A stretch of DNA of 64,000 bases from Pandoraea communis (GTDB taxonomy: Bacteria > Pseudomonadota > Gammaproteobacteria > Burkholderiales > Burkholderiaceae), in NCBI RefSeq assembly GCF_902459745.1, contig NZ_CABPSJ010000003.1:248001-312000 (forward strand), written 5' to 3'. Position 1 is the first letter of the stretch; each line of letters opens with the position of its first letter. The translations under genes and the position numbers were made by a program. The notes beneath the pieces were generated by a model, which saw only the letters and a program-made list of their open reading frames with translations, ran no database searches and was not told the DNA's origin. Positions 8,433-19,680 of the stretch are shown piece after piece.

Positions 8433-8990
8433 CCACAGTTCGGGATTGCGCCGCTTCGGTGCACGAGCAGGATTTTTCTGTTATCATTCGCGAACTGTAC
8501 TCATTTTTCCGTCATCTTCGGATTCAATGAGTGGCAGTCCCCCGTGGCATGAATTGCCGGGCAGGTTCAGACCCCGTCCGGAAGATAGCCAACGTGTGGC
8601 ACGATTATCACTACACATGTGCCGCACGACCGTGCTACCCCATGTCGCCCTGAATGATTGGCGCGATTCCACGTGACCAACGTTCTTGTTGCTGCCCTCG
8701 ACCGGGCGGCAGTGCATCGTTCCCCGAAACAGGAAGTCGTACACAGAACGCCCCCCGTTGCGCCTTACGTTGCGCAATGACGGTGTGCATAGGGTCTTGT
8801 GCCGTATGCAGCGTTCAGCAGTGCCGTCTGTCGTATGTCAGTCACGCGAATGTCGTGTGCTTGTCATATTTGCCCGATAGGCTGCGTGCACTTCACGGAA
8901 ACATTTGTGCAAATCTGCACTCTCATCACCGTAAGCCGATTCGAGAGGGATAGTTATTAGTCAAATTTTATGCAGTAAGAAGGATACAAA
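8433..8990. other. Long intergenic stretch with no supported gene
   Basis: About 560 bases, visibly more A+T-rich than the neighbours. Short open frames occur on both strands but lack coding bias and ribosome-binding sites. Near the right end is the palindrome ATTTG-TG-CAAAT (about 8903-8914), then an A+T-rich stretch (8950-8985) that probably holds the promoter of the small gene at 8991. Nothing else is recognised. Confidence 0.5.
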
Positions 8991-9224
8991 ATGAAAACAA
9001 CGCAATATCAAGAATTCCAGTACATCGTCCATGCCGTGGAGCGTGACAACGCCCGGTGGGACGCGTTTTACGAGATTCATCGTCCGACCCGTCAAGGCAT
9101 GAAAAAAGTAGGTGCCTATCAGGTGCAGACTGCCTACGGCTTTGCTACGCAAGGTAACGCCCTTGATGACGCCGAGCGTAATGCCCGTGCCGACATCGAG
9201 CAAGGCATCGTCTACTATCAGTAA
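8991..9224 (+). CDS. Small hypothetical protein
   Basis: 77-residue soluble, charged protein (MKTTQYQEFQYIVHAVERDN...). It has no membrane segment and no recognised domain. AAGAAGGA six to seven bases before the ATG is a good ribosome-binding site, and a long A+T-rich leader precedes it. The spacing of Tyr/Phe/Ala residues suggests a compact alpha/beta fold. It may be a stress- or regulation-related orphan, but I can name no function. Confidence 0.65.
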   Translation: MKTTQYQEFQYIVHAVERDNARWDAFYEIHRPTRQGMKKVGAYQVQTAYGFATQGNALDDAERNARADIEQGIVYYQ

Positions 9225-9327
9225 GTCGGATTCCCAGCAGTTCATTCCATGTGCGCGATGCTGGCATCGTCGCTTTGCGACGGTGCTATAGTCCGGCCTT
9301 TCACAACGAGAGGCTGGAGCGTCGGGA

Positions 9328-9795
9328 ATGGAATGGATTTGCAAGTCGTTCGACGAGTTGGGCAGCACACTGCTTTATCGCATTCTGGCGGCGCGAAGCG
9401 CCGTATTCGTGGTCGAGCAACAGTGCCCCTATCAGGACGTCGACGGACGCGATCTCCATAGCCTGCATCTCGTCGCGCAAGTGCGCGACGCATCGGATCA
9501 GCCGCAAATTGCTGCGTATCTCCGCCTGTTGCCGCCGGGGCTTGCTTATGACGAAGCGTCGATCGGGCGCGTGATCACGGCGGCGTCGCATCGCGGCACC
9601 GGGCTCGGGCGCGAGTTGCTGACCCGGGCGATCGCCATTGCCGAGGTGCAGTGGCCGTCGGCCCCGCTGCGCATCGGCGCTCAAGCCTATCTGGAAGCGT
9701 TTTATGGCGCGTTCGGGTTCGTCAAGGTCAGCGAGCCGTATGACGAAGACGGCATCATGCATATCGAAATGCTGCGCGCGCCGGCGGCGCAATGA
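9328..9795 (+). CDS. GNAT acetyltransferase, ElaA family
   Basis: 155-residue protein of the ElaA subgroup of GCN5-related N-acetyltransferases. The typical N terminus WxxKxFxEL...LYxILAARSAVFVVEQ(Q)CPYQDVDGRD is present. The acetyl-CoA pyrophosphate loop is IGRVITAASHRGTGLGRELL (about 88-107), and the C-terminal AYLEAFYGAFGFVKVSEPYDEDGIMHIEM completes the fold. The substrate of ElaA proteins is not established. It ends 97 bases before uup. Confidence 0.85.
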   Translation: MEWICKSFDELGSTLLYRILAARSAVFVVEQQCPYQDVDGRDLHSLHLVAQVRDASDQPQIAAYLRLLPPGLAYDEASIGRVITAASHRGTGLGRELLTRAIAIAEVQWPSAPLRIGAQAYLEAFYGAFGFVKVSEPYDEDGIMHIEMLRAPAAQ

Positions 9796-9891
9796 CAGTA
9801 CCGTCGCCGTGCAATAGCAGTGCAATATCGGCCGGGCCTTCGCGCCCGGCACTACAATACCTCCCATCGCAGTTCTCCCGTTCCCCGACAC

Positions 9892-11823
<1,932 letters not shown>

Positions 11824-11841
11824 CGATTGAACGAAGCGCTT

Positions 11842-11861
11842 GCGGCCGGATATCCGGCCGC
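11842..11861. repeat. Perfect 20-base palindrome after uup
   Basis: GCGGCCGGATATCCGGCCGC lies 19 bases beyond the uup stop. It could fold as a hairpin, but no T-run follows on either strand, so it is either a weak or factor-assisted terminator or a protein site. Confidence 0.6.
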
Positions 11862-12061
11862 ATCGCGTCGACTGGCACGGGTTGTCATTCGAGCGCGTTG
11901 CGAGTGACAGTACAATAGGCCGCGATTCATCAGGCGCGGCTCGCCTCCCGGCTCACCCATGCCGGGCGCCGAGCGCGCAGAGTGCCCATTATGTGGGCGC
12001 CGCAACTCAAGTCGTTGATCCGGCGTCGCTTTTTTCATGTGTTAATGGGTTTTCCCCGTGG

Positions 12062-12084
12062 TTGTCCACAGGATGTGTGGATAA
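12062..12084. promoter_or_regulatory. Pair of inverted DnaA boxes upstream of parE
   Basis: TTGTCCACA (12062-12070, one mismatch to TTATCCACA) and TGTGGATAA (12076-12084, a perfect box on the other strand) face each other across five bases, 33 bases before parE. The arrangement would let two DnaA molecules bind over the parE leader or promoter. Regulation is an inference. Confidence 0.6.
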
Positions 12085-12117
12085 TCACGGGGCGTCGTAC
12101 CCCAATTTAGTCACGCT

Positions 12118-14097
12118 ATGTCGAAAAAAAATACGCCTGCCCAGTACAGCGAAGCGTCCATCAAGGTCCTGAAGGGCCTTGAGCCGGTCAAGCAGCGCCC
12201 GGGCATGTACACCCGCACCGAAAATCCGCTGCACATCATTCAGGAAGTCATCGACAACGCGTCCGACGAAGCGCTTGGCGGTTTCGGCAAGCAGATTCTC
12301 GTCACGCTGAACAAGGATGGTTCGGTGAGCGTCGAGGATGACGGCCGGGGCATTCCCGTCGGCATCCACCCGGAAGAGGGCGTGCCGGTCGTTGAAATCG
12401 TGTTCACGCGTCTGCATGCAGGCGGCAAGTTCGACAAGGCTGCCGGCGGCGCCTACACCTTCTCCGGCGGTTTGCACGGCGTTGGCGTATCGGTGACGAA
12501 CGCGCTGGCGACACGTCTGGCCGTGACGGTCTGGCGTGAGGGCCAGGTCTCCGAACTCGAATTTGCCAACGGCGGAAACGTCAGCGTGCCGTTGCATTCG
12601 CGCGCCGCACAACGTGGCGAGAAGAAGAGCGGTACGCGCGTCACCGTCTGGCCGGACACGAAATACTTCGACAATCCTGCGCTGCCGCTGGGTGAACTGC
12701 AACGCTTGCTGCGCTCGAAAGCCGTGCTGTTGCCGGGCGTGCGCGTCACGTTGCGTCAGGAGAAGAACGGCGAAGAACAGACGTGGTTCTACGAACATGG
12801 TCTGCGCGGCTATCTGGTCGAATCGCTGGGCGGCGCAGAGCCGCTCATCCCGTTGTTCGAGGGCGAGCGATTTGCCGATGGCAGCGAAGACAGCTTTGCC
12901 GAAGGCGAGGGCGCAGCGTGGGTCGTGGCATGGACCGAAGACGGCGCGCCGGTGCGTGAGTCGTACGTCAACCTGATTCCCACACCGGCAGGCGGTACCC
13001 ACGAATCGGGGTTGCGCGAAGGGCTGTTTCAGGCCGTGCGCGGCTTCATCGAACTGCATAATCTTCAGCCCAAGGGCGTGAAGCTGCTGCCCGAGGATGT
13101 CTTTTCGCGCGTGTCGTTTGTGCTGTCCGCGAAGGTACTCGATCCGCAATTCCAGGGGCAGATCAAGGAGCGTCTGAACAGCCGCGACGCTGTGCGTCTC
13201 GTGTCGTCGTTCACGCGTCCTGCGCTTGAACTGTGGCTCAACCATCACGTCGAGCACGGCAAGAAGCTTGCCGAACTCGTGATTCGTCAGGCGCAGGCGC
13301 GCACGCGTGCAGGCCAGAAGATCGAGAAGAAAAAGAGTTCCGGTGTGGCCGTGTTGCCGGGCAAGCTGACCGATTGCGAGACCGAAGACATCACGCGCAA
13401 CGAACTGTTCCTGGTTGAAGGTGATTCGGCGGGCGGCTCGGCGAAAATGGGGCGCGACAAGGAGTTCCAGGCGATTCTGCCGTTGCGCGGCAAAGTCCTC
13501 AACACCTGGGAAACCGAGCGCGACAGGCTCTTCGCGAACAACGAAGTGCATGACATCGCCGTGGCCATCGGCGTCGACCCGCACGGCGCGAACGACACGC
13601 CCGATCTGTCGAATCTACGCTACGGCAAGATCTGCATCCTCTCGGACGCCGACGTTGACGGTTCGCACATTCAGGTGTTGCTGCTCACGCTGTTCTTCCG
13701 TCATTTCCCGCAATTGATCGCGAAGGGGCACGTGTATGTGGCACGTCCGCCGCTGTACCGCGTAGACGCACCGGCACGTGGCAAGAAGCCCGCGCAGAAG
13801 CTCTACGCGCTCGACGAAGGCGAACTCGAAGCGATTCTCGACAAGTTGCGCAAGGACGGTGTGCGCGAATCCGCATGGTCGATCAGCCGCTTCAAGGGGC
13901 TGGGAGAAATGAGCGCGGCGCAGTTGTGGGAAACCACCATGAATCCCGACACTCGCCGGTTGAGCCCCGTGGCACTCGGCGGGCTCGATTTCGACGCGAC
14001 CGTGGCGCGGATGAACATGCTCATGGGCAAGGGCGAAGCGGCGCAACGGCGTAGCTGGCTCGAGGCCAAGGGCAATGAAGTGGAAGCCGACATCTGA
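12118..14097 (+). CDS. parE: DNA topoisomerase IV subunit B
   Basis: 659-residue ATPase subunit of topoisomerase IV, which unlinks daughter chromosomes together with ParC. The GHKL ATPase region has EVIDNASDEAL, DDGRGIPVG and the FSGGLHGVGVSVTNAL block. The TOPRIM domain has LFLVEGDSAGGSAKMGRD and the acidic SDADVDGSHI. The C terminus carries the ParE-type QLWETTMNPDTRRL. Length and the absence of the GyrB insertion separate it from gyrase B. The start has an A8 run (codons 2-5). parC follows two genes later. Confidence 0.95.
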   Translation: MSKKNTPAQYSEASIKVLKGLEPVKQRPGMYTRTENPLHIIQEVIDNASDEALGGFGKQILVTLNKDGSVSVEDDGRGIPVGIHPEEGVPVVEIVFTRLHAGGKFDKAAGGAYTFSGGLHGVGVSVTNALATRLAVTVWREGQVSELEFANGGNVSVPLHSRAAQRGEKKSGTRVTVWPDTKYFDNPALPLGELQRLLRSKAVLLPGVRVTLRQEKNGEEQTWFYEHGLRGYLVESLGGAEPLIPLFEGERFADGSEDSFAEGEGAAWVVAWTEDGAPVRESYVNLIPTPAGGTHESGLREGLFQAVRGFIELHNLQPKGVKLLPEDVFSRVSFVLSAKVLDPQFQGQIKERLNSRDAVRLVSSFTRPALELWLNHHVEHGKKLAELVIRQAQARTRAGQKIEKKKSSGVAVLPGKLTDCETEDITRNELFLVEGDSAGGSAKMGRDKEFQAILPLRGKVLNTWETERDRLFANNEVHDIAVAIGVDPHGANDTPDLSNLRYGKICILSDADVDGSHIQVLLLTLFFRHFPQLIAKGHVYVARPPLYRVDAPARGKKPAQKLYALDEGELEAILDKLRKDGVRESAWSISRFKGLGEMSAAQLWETTMNPDTRRLSPVALGGLDFDATVARMNMLMGKGEAAQRRSWLEAKGNEVEADI

Positions 14098-14207
14098 GCG
14101 TTTTTGCGGGTGTCGTTCCAATGACGGGGACCTCACGCATGTGCAGACCAGCGTGAGCGTTCACATAGTGGGATAATCCGAGTCTTACTCTTACCGGGAG
14201 TCGCGTT

Positions 14208-14627
14208 ATGTTGCGTTCAATGCGTTGCATTTTCGTGCCGTTGCTGCTTGCGGGCGCAAGCGTTACCGCTTTGGCACAATCGCCTCAACCGCGCGTCTTT
14301 TTCGTTGCTCCGGCGGACGGGGCAACGGTGGCAAACCCGGTGGTGGTCAAGTTTGGCGTCGAGGGAATGGCGATCAAGCCGGCGGGCGATATGACGCCCA
14401 ACACCGGTCATCACCACCTCATCATCGACGGCGGTTCCATTCCTGCAGGTCAGGTCGTCCCCACCGACGATACGCACCTGCATTTTGGCAAAGGCCAGAC
14501 CGAGACGAGCGTCAATCTGACGCCGGGCGATCACACGTTGACGATGCAGTTCGCCAACGGTGCGCACCAGTCGTACGGTCCGGCGATGAGCCAGACGATC
14601 AAGGTGCATGTCAAAGGTCAGCAATAA
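14208..14627 (+). CDS. DUF4399-domain periplasmic protein
   Basis: 139 residues. A signal peptide (1-24, ending TALAQS) is followed by a small beta-sandwich-like domain with the DUF4399 pattern: RVFFVAPADGATV, VKFGVEGMAIKPAG, TGHHHLIID and LTMQFANGAHQSYGP. The clustered His residues (TGHHHLI, DDTHLHF) could bind a metal, but the function of the family is unknown. It sits between parE and the lytic transglycosylase on the same strand, only 10 bases before the latter. Confidence 0.85.
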   Translation: MLRSMRCIFVPLLLAGASVTALAQSPQPRVFFVAPADGATVANPVVVKFGVEGMAIKPAGDMTPNTGHHHLIIDGGSIPAGQVVPTDDTHLHFGKGQTETSVNLTPGDHTLTMQFANGAHQSYGPAMSQTIKVHVKGQQ

Positions 14628-14637
14628 CCACTTCTCG

Positions 14638-15552
14638 ATGACGTCTCGCCTTAGCGCGCTGCGCCGGCAGGTCTCTCTGCGCAAGTTCGCAGGGCTGGCG
14701 CTGGCGGCCGCGCTGCTTGGCGCGACGCCATTTGCGCACGCCGAACTCTACGGTTACGTCGACGAGAATGGCGTCGCCCATCTGGCGGCGCGCAAACTCG
14801 ATGCGCGTTACCGTCTGGTCGTCGGAGCGGGCGGGAATGCCGATCTGCGGGCGTCGCAGGGCGGCGTTGTCAGCGGTACCGATCGCTCGCGTCTGTACGA
14901 CGCCCTTGCGCGTCACCCCAATCTGAAAAAACTGGCGCCCCTGATCGCGCAGGCGGCGCAGCGTTTTCAAGTGGACGCTGCGTTACTCAAGGCCGTCATT
15001 GCGGCAGAGTCAGGATTCGACAGCGCGGCGGTGTCGCCCAAGGGAGCCGTCGGTCTGATGCAGGTACTTCCGGCCACGGGCGAGCGTTACGGTGTGCGTG
15101 CCGACGCGAAGCGCACGGTCGCGGAAAAACTCGCCGATCCGGATATCAACGTCCTGACCGGAGCGCGCTATCTGCGCGATCTGCAGGCGCGCTATCCCGA
15201 TCGTCTCGAGCTTGTCCTCGCGTCGTACAACGCCGGCGAGGGCGCCGTGGCGCGTCACGCCGATCAGATCCCGCCTTACGCGGAGACGCGCGACTACGTG
15301 GCTGCCGTGCTCGAACTCTATCGACGTTTCAATCCCGAGGCGTCGAACGCTGCGCCCGGCAGTGGTGTGATACGGGCCAGTGGCGACGTGGGACAAGTCG
15401 GCCGCGCTCGCGTGAGCGGTTCGCGCAACGGCCGCATTCACGTCATTCTCGGTGCGCCGTCTGGCCTTCCTGTCGTGCCCGCTACCCTGCCGAACGCGTC
15501 GGTGCGTGACTCGGCGCCCAAGGTACTATCTTCCGCGCTGCCGACCGACTGA
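14638..15552 (+). CDS. Lytic transglycosylase (SLT domain)
   Basis: 304-residue periplasmic murein hydrolase. The signal peptide is about 1-34 (ending FAHA). A short DUF4124-like segment (ELYGYVDENGVAHLAARK) precedes the SLT domain (about 105-235). The catalytic Glu is in VIAAESGFDSAAVSPKGAVG, followed by GLMQVLPATGERYGV and the SYNAGEGAV signature. The chosen ATG at 14638 follows the DUF4399 stop by 10 bases. An earlier in-frame ATG at 14608 overlaps that gene. The transglycosylase between parE and parC is a Burkholderiales-type arrangement. Confidence 0.9.
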   Translation: MTSRLSALRRQVSLRKFAGLALAAALLGATPFAHAELYGYVDENGVAHLAARKLDARYRLVVGAGGNADLRASQGGVVSGTDRSRLYDALARHPNLKKLAPLIAQAAQRFQVDAALLKAVIAAESGFDSAAVSPKGAVGLMQVLPATGERYGVRADAKRTVAEKLADPDINVLTGARYLRDLQARYPDRLELVLASYNAGEGAVARHADQIPPYAETRDYVAAVLELYRRFNPEASNAAPGSGVIRASGDVGQVGRARVSGSRNGRIHVILGAPSGLPVVPATLPNASVRDSAPKVLSSALPTD

Positions 15553-15816
15553 AGCACCATTCCACCGACTTTGCCACCGGAGGTTCGCGGGCGCGATGGC
15601 TGTGTTGCCGCATGTCGATTCCACGGTCTCGATGCTTGGATTCGTCTGAAATGTGAGCGGAGTCATCCCGATTCCCATCGCTTCCTCGCTGAAATCGCGT
15701 CTCGCTTTGTCAATCGGACGTGTTTTTGCCGAAATGTGCCGACGAGCTTGGTATGATCTCGCGGTCAACGTCCACCCGAACTCTCGTCAAACGTTCGCAG
15801 CAAACCCACAGGTTTT

Positions 15817-18153
15817 ATGGAACAAGTAGAAGATCTCTTTACGCAACCGTCGGATGACGACACGCTGACGCTTGGCGCCTATGCCGAGCGCGCTTATCTG
15901 GACTACGCAATTAGCGTGGTTAAAGGCCGTGCACTGCCGGACGTCTGCGATGGCCAGAAGCCGGTGCAGCGCCGGATTCTGTTCGCGATGAACGAAATGG
16001 GCCTTGCGGCCGACGCCAAGCCGGTGAAGTCGGCGCGTGTGGTCGGCGACGTGCTCGGCAAGTTTCACCCGCACGGCGACCAGTCCGCCTATGACGCGTT
16101 GGTGCGTCTTGCGCAGGATTTCTCGATGCGCTACCCGCTCATCGACGGCCAGGGCAACTTTGGCTCGCGCGACGGCGATGGTGCGGCAGCCATGCGTTAC
16201 ACCGAAGCGCGTCTGACGCCGATCGCGAAACTGCTGCTCGACGAAATCGATGCGGGCACCGTGGACTTCGTGCCGAACTACGATGGCTCGACAGAAGAGC
16301 CGCGTCTGTTGCCCGCCCGCCTGCCATTCGTGCTGCTCAATGGGGCCTCGGGGATTGCTGTGGGGCTGGCGACCGAAATCCCGTCGCACAATTTACGTGA
16401 AGTCGCGTCGGCGGCGGTTGCGTTGATCCGCTACCCGAAGCTCGACGATGCCGAGTTGATGACGTACGTGCAGGGCCCGGACTTCCCGGGCGGCGGTCAG
16501 TTGATTTCGAGCGCTGCGGAGATCCGCGCCGCCTACGAGAGCGGCCGTGGCAGTCTCAAGATGCGTGCGCGCTGGAAGATCGAAGAGATGGCCCGCGGCC
16601 AGTGGCAAGCCGTCGTGTACGAGCTGCCGCCGAACACTTCGGGTCAGAAGGTGCTCGAGGAAATCGAGGAAATCACCAATCCGAAGATCAAGCTCGGCAA
16701 GAAGACGCTTACGCCGGAGCAGCAGAACCTCAAGCAGTCGGTGCTCGGCATGCTCGACACGGTTCGCGACGAATCGGGCAAAGACGCGCCCGTGCGGCTG
16801 GTGTTCGAGCCGAAGTCGAGCCGCATCGACCAGCAGGAATTCGTCACGATGCTCCTGGCGCACACGAGCCTGGAGTCGAGCGCCTCGGTCAACCTCGTCA
16901 TGGTGGGCGCCGATGGCCGCCCGGCGCAGAAGTCGTTGCGCGACATCATCACCGAGTGGATCGGATTCCGCTTCGAGACGGTGACGCGCCGCTCGCGCCA
17001 TCGTCTGGGCAAGGTCAATGACCGAATTCATATTCTCGAAGGCCGGATGATCGTCTTCCTGAATATCGACGAGGTCATTCGTATCATTCGCGAGTCGGAC
17101 GAGCCGAAAGCCGCGCTGATGAGCGCGTTCAAGTTGAGCGAGCGGCAGGCGGAAGACATTCTGGAAATCCGGCTGCGTCAGTTGGCGCGTCTCGAAGCGA
17201 TCAAGATCGAGCAGGAACTGGCCTCGTTGCGCGACGAGAAGGCAAAGCTCGAAGAGTTGCTTGCCAACGACAGCACGATGAAGCGATTGATCATCAAGGA
17301 GATCGAAACCGACGCGAAGCAGTTCGGCGACGATCGCCGTACGCTGATTCAGGAAGAAAAGCGCGCCGTCGCCGAGGCCCGCGTGGTCGATGAGCCGGTC
17401 ACGGTCGTGGTGTCTGCCAAGGGCTGGGTGCGCGCCTTGAAGGGCCACGGCCTGGATGCACAAGGCTTCTCGTTCAAGCAGGGCGACGCCCTGTACGGTG
17501 CCTTCGAATGCCGCACCGTCGATCCGCTGATTGCCTGGGGCAGCAATGGCCGCGTCTATTCGGTGGCCGTGGCGCAATTGCCGGGCGGGCGCGGCGATGG
17601 TGTGCCGCTCACGTCGCTGATCGAACTGGAATCGGGTTCGCGGTTGCTGCACTACTACGCGGCATCGGGCGATCAGCAACTGTTGCTGGCCACCTCGGCG
17701 GGTTTCGGTTTCACGACGAAGCTGGGCGACATGGTCAGCCGTGTGAAGGCCGGCAAATCGTTCATGACCATTGACGACGGCGCTGAGCCGCTGGCGCCGA
17801 CGCCAATCTGGCAGGGGGCGAGCGCAGTAGCCTGTCTGTCGAGTGACGGCCGTCTGCTTGTGTTTGGCATGGACGAGATGAAGTCGCTCACGGGCGGCGG
17901 ACGCGGTGTCACGCTGATCGGTCTCGAAGACAAACAGACGCTGGTGTCGGCTGTGCCCATCAGCCAAGCCGGTGTCACGGTGTACGGCGAAGTTCGCGGC
18001 GGCAAGGTGCAGTCCGAGACGCTCTCGGGCGCATCTCTGGCGCCGAACATCGGCAAGCGCGCCCGCAAGGGGCGCTCGCCAGCGGTCAAGTTCGCCACAT
18101 TCAAGCCACGTTCGCTCGAGCCGGTGTTGCCGGCCGCGCCCTCGGCATCCTGA
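15817..18153 (+). CDS. parC: DNA topoisomerase IV subunit A
   Basis: 778-residue DNA-cleaving subunit of topoisomerase IV. The active-site Tyr128 is in [11 protein letters not shown]. The winged-helix QRDR reads [14 protein letters not shown], so Gln89 occupies the place of E. coli Ser80 and Asp93 that of Glu84. A coiled-coil connects to the C-terminal beta-pinwheel (from about 530). The first 260 bases upstream contain no gene. The downstream CopD-like gene starts 12 bases after the stop and is probably cotranscribed. Confidence 0.95.
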   Translation: MEQVEDLFTQPSDDDTLTLGAYAERAYLDYAISVVKGRALPDVCDGQKPVQRRILFAMNEMGLAADAKPVKSARVVGDVLGKFHPHGDQSAYDALVRLAQDFSMRYPLIDGQGNFGSRDGDGAAAMRYTEARLTPIAKLLLDEIDAGTVDFVPNYDGSTEEPRLLPARLPFVLLNGASGIAVGLATEIPSHNLREVASAAVALIRYPKLDDAELMTYVQGPDFPGGGQLISSAAEIRAAYESGRGSLKMRARWKIEEMARGQWQAVVYELPPNTSGQKVLEEIEEITNPKIKLGKKTLTPEQQNLKQSVLGMLDTVRDESGKDAPVRLVFEPKSSRIDQQEFVTMLLAHTSLESSASVNLVMVGADGRPAQKSLRDIITEWIGFRFETVTRRSRHRLGKVNDRIHILEGRMIVFLNIDEVIRIIRESDEPKAALMSAFKLSERQAEDILEIRLRQLARLEAIKIEQELASLRDEKAKLEELLANDSTMKRLIIKEIETDAKQFGDDRRTLIQEEKRAVAEARVVDEPVTVVVSAKGWVRALKGHGLDAQGFSFKQGDALYGAFECRTVDPLIAWGSNGRVYSVAVAQLPGGRGDGVPLTSLIELESGSRLLHYYAASGDQQLLLATSAGFGFTTKLGDMVSRVKAGKSFMTIDDGAEPLAPTPIWQGASAVACLSSDGRLLVFGMDEMKSLTGGGRGVTLIGLEDKQTLVSAVPISQAGVTVYGEVRGGKVQSETLSGASLAPNIGKRARKGRSPAVKFATFKPRSLEPVLPAAPSAS

Positions 18154-18165
18154 CGGGAGTCATGC

Positions 18166-18618
18166 ATGAGCGTTTATGCCTTCAGCCTTTTCTTGCATCT
18201 GGTCAGCGTTGCCGTCTGGATCGGGGGGATGTTCTTTGCGCTGGCCTGTTTGCGGCCAGCGTCGTCCGAACTCTCGCCGCAGCAACGCCTGCCGTTGTGG
18301 GAGGCGGCGCTCACGCGATTTTTCACATGGGTGAGCGTGGCCATCGTGGTGATCCTGCTGTCGGGCGGTCACATGATGCTTGCGATGGGCGGTTCGTACG
18401 CCCGTTGGCCCGTGCACGCGATGGCAGGCATCGGCGTACTGATGATGCTCATCTTCGGTCACGTCCGCTTTGCCCTGTTCCCGCGTCTGCAACGTGCGGT
18501 GCAGGCGCAGTCGTGGCCTGACGGTGCGGCTGCGGTGAACGGCATCCGCCGGCTGGTGATCCTCAACCTCGTGTTGGGCGTCGTCGTTATCGGTCTGGCA
18601 GCTTCTCTGCGCGGCTGA
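18166..18618 (+). CDS. CopD-family membrane protein
   Basis: 150 residues with four membrane helices (about 5-25, 47-68, 78-98, 125-147). The opening LFLHLVSVAVWIGGMFFAL is typical of the CopD domain (PF05425), with conserved His11 and Trp18 and an internal GHVRFALFPRL. CopD proteins are linked to copper uptake. Short single-domain forms such as this are of unproven role. It starts 12 bases after parC. Confidence 0.75.
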   Translation: MSVYAFSLFLHLVSVAVWIGGMFFALACLRPASSELSPQQRLPLWEAALTRFFTWVSVAIVVILLSGGHMMLAMGGSYARWPVHAMAGIGVLMMLIFGHVRFALFPRLQRAVQAQSWPDGAAAVNGIRRLVILNLVLGVVVIGLAASLRG

Positions 18619-18625
18619 TCGCGGG

Positions 18626-19549
18626 TCAGCCGGCTGGCCGGCTTGTCTCGTGAAGACTACCTGCCACTTCGTGGCACATCGCGACAAACGCCAGCACTAA
18701 GGGGCTGGCGTCGTCGCGGCGCTTGGCCACCAGCAGGGGCGTGTGGGCATCGGGCTCACTGAGGTCCATGAAGCACGCCCCCTCGATCTGAATGCATCGC
18801 ACGGCGGCGGGGAGCACGGCAACACCCAGCCCGCTTGCCGCGAGCGCGACGATGGTTGTCGACTCGCGCGCTTCCTGCACCACGCGTGGCGTAAACCCCG
18901 CGCGCTCGCACATCTGCCGGATTTTTCCGTCGACGGCGGTACCGACATCGTGCGGATGCATGATGAACGCTTCGTTGGCCAGATCTGCAATGGATACGCT
19001 AGTACGGCCGGATAGCGCATGCCCCTGATGCAGAACCACAACCAGCGCTTCATCGATCAACGTCTCGAAACTCAATCCCGCCACCGGGGGGGCGTTGTCC
19101 GCCTGACGCAATAGGCCAATGTCGAGCGTGCGCTCGGCGAGCGCGTCCCGCTGGCGTTCCGACGGGGATTCGCTCAGTGTCAACGTCACACGTGGATACC
19201 GCTGCCGATAGCCGGTGAGCACGCGTTTCATCAGATTCGTCATCGGTGCGGAGGTTGTGAACGCGATGCGCAATTCTCCGGCGTCGAGTCCCGCAATTTG
19301 CTGCACCTCCAGACGGGCTGCGGCGGCATCGGCCAGGATCTGACGCGCTCGCACGAGAAACGCGCGTCCGGCGGCGGTCAGGAAGACACGCCGCTGCGAG
19401 CGCTCGAAGAGCGGTACGCCAAGCGCTTCCTCCAATGCACGAATCTGCATCGAGAGCGGCGGCTGCCCAATATTGAGTTTTTGCGCCGCGCGGCTGAAAT
19501 GCAACTCTTCAGCAACGGCGACGAAGTAGCGGAGATGGCGCAGTTCCAT
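18626..19549 (-). CDS. LysR-type regulator, YnfL-like
   Basis: 307-residue regulator with an N-terminal winged helix-turn-helix (1-60: MELRHLRYFVAVAEELHFSRAAQKLNIGQPPLS) and a periplasmic-binding-protein-like effector domain (about 90-295). It is divergent from an MFS exporter of the YnfM type, the same arrangement as ynfL/ynfM in E. coli. It therefore probably controls that transporter from the shared 131-base intergenic region. The effector is unknown. Confidence 0.88.
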   Translation of the reverse strand: MELRHLRYFVAVAEELHFSRAAQKLNIGQPPLSMQIRALEEALGVPLFERSQRRVFLTAAGRAFLVRARQILADAAAARLEVQQIAGLDAGELRIAFTTSAPMTNLMKRVLTGYRQRYPRVTLTLSESPSERQRDALAERTLDIGLLRQADNAPPVAGLSFETLIDEALVVVLHQGHALSGRTSVSIADLANEAFIMHPHDVGTAVDGKIRQMCERAGFTPRVVQEARESTTIVALAASGLGVAVLPAAVRCIQIEGACFMDLSEPDAHTPLLVAKRRDDASPLVLAFVAMCHEVAGSLHETSRPAG

Positions 19550-19570
19550 ACGTCGAGCCTCGATTGATCT

Positions 19571-19604
19571 GTTTTATATATGGAAATATCGCTTAAATAT
19601 ATAT
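19571..19604. promoter_or_regulatory. A+T-rich divergent promoter region with inverted repeat
   Basis: TATATAT (19575-19581) and ATATATA (from 19598) flank a 16-17 base centre between the divergent lysR and MFS genes. LysR proteins usually bind imperfect dyads in just this position, so it is the likely operator. The assignment is by position and symmetry only. Confidence 0.45.
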
Positions 19605-19680
19605 TGGACGTGGGGTAACGGCAAACTTATCATTGGTTCCATACCTTTCATCCTTGGTTCGCACGAGGCGAGCCAGCATC

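Noticed and set aside
8433-8990. Short open frames on both strands in the long gap before the small gene at 8991
   Set aside because: No ribosome-binding sites and no coding bias or recognised motif; treated as non-coding.
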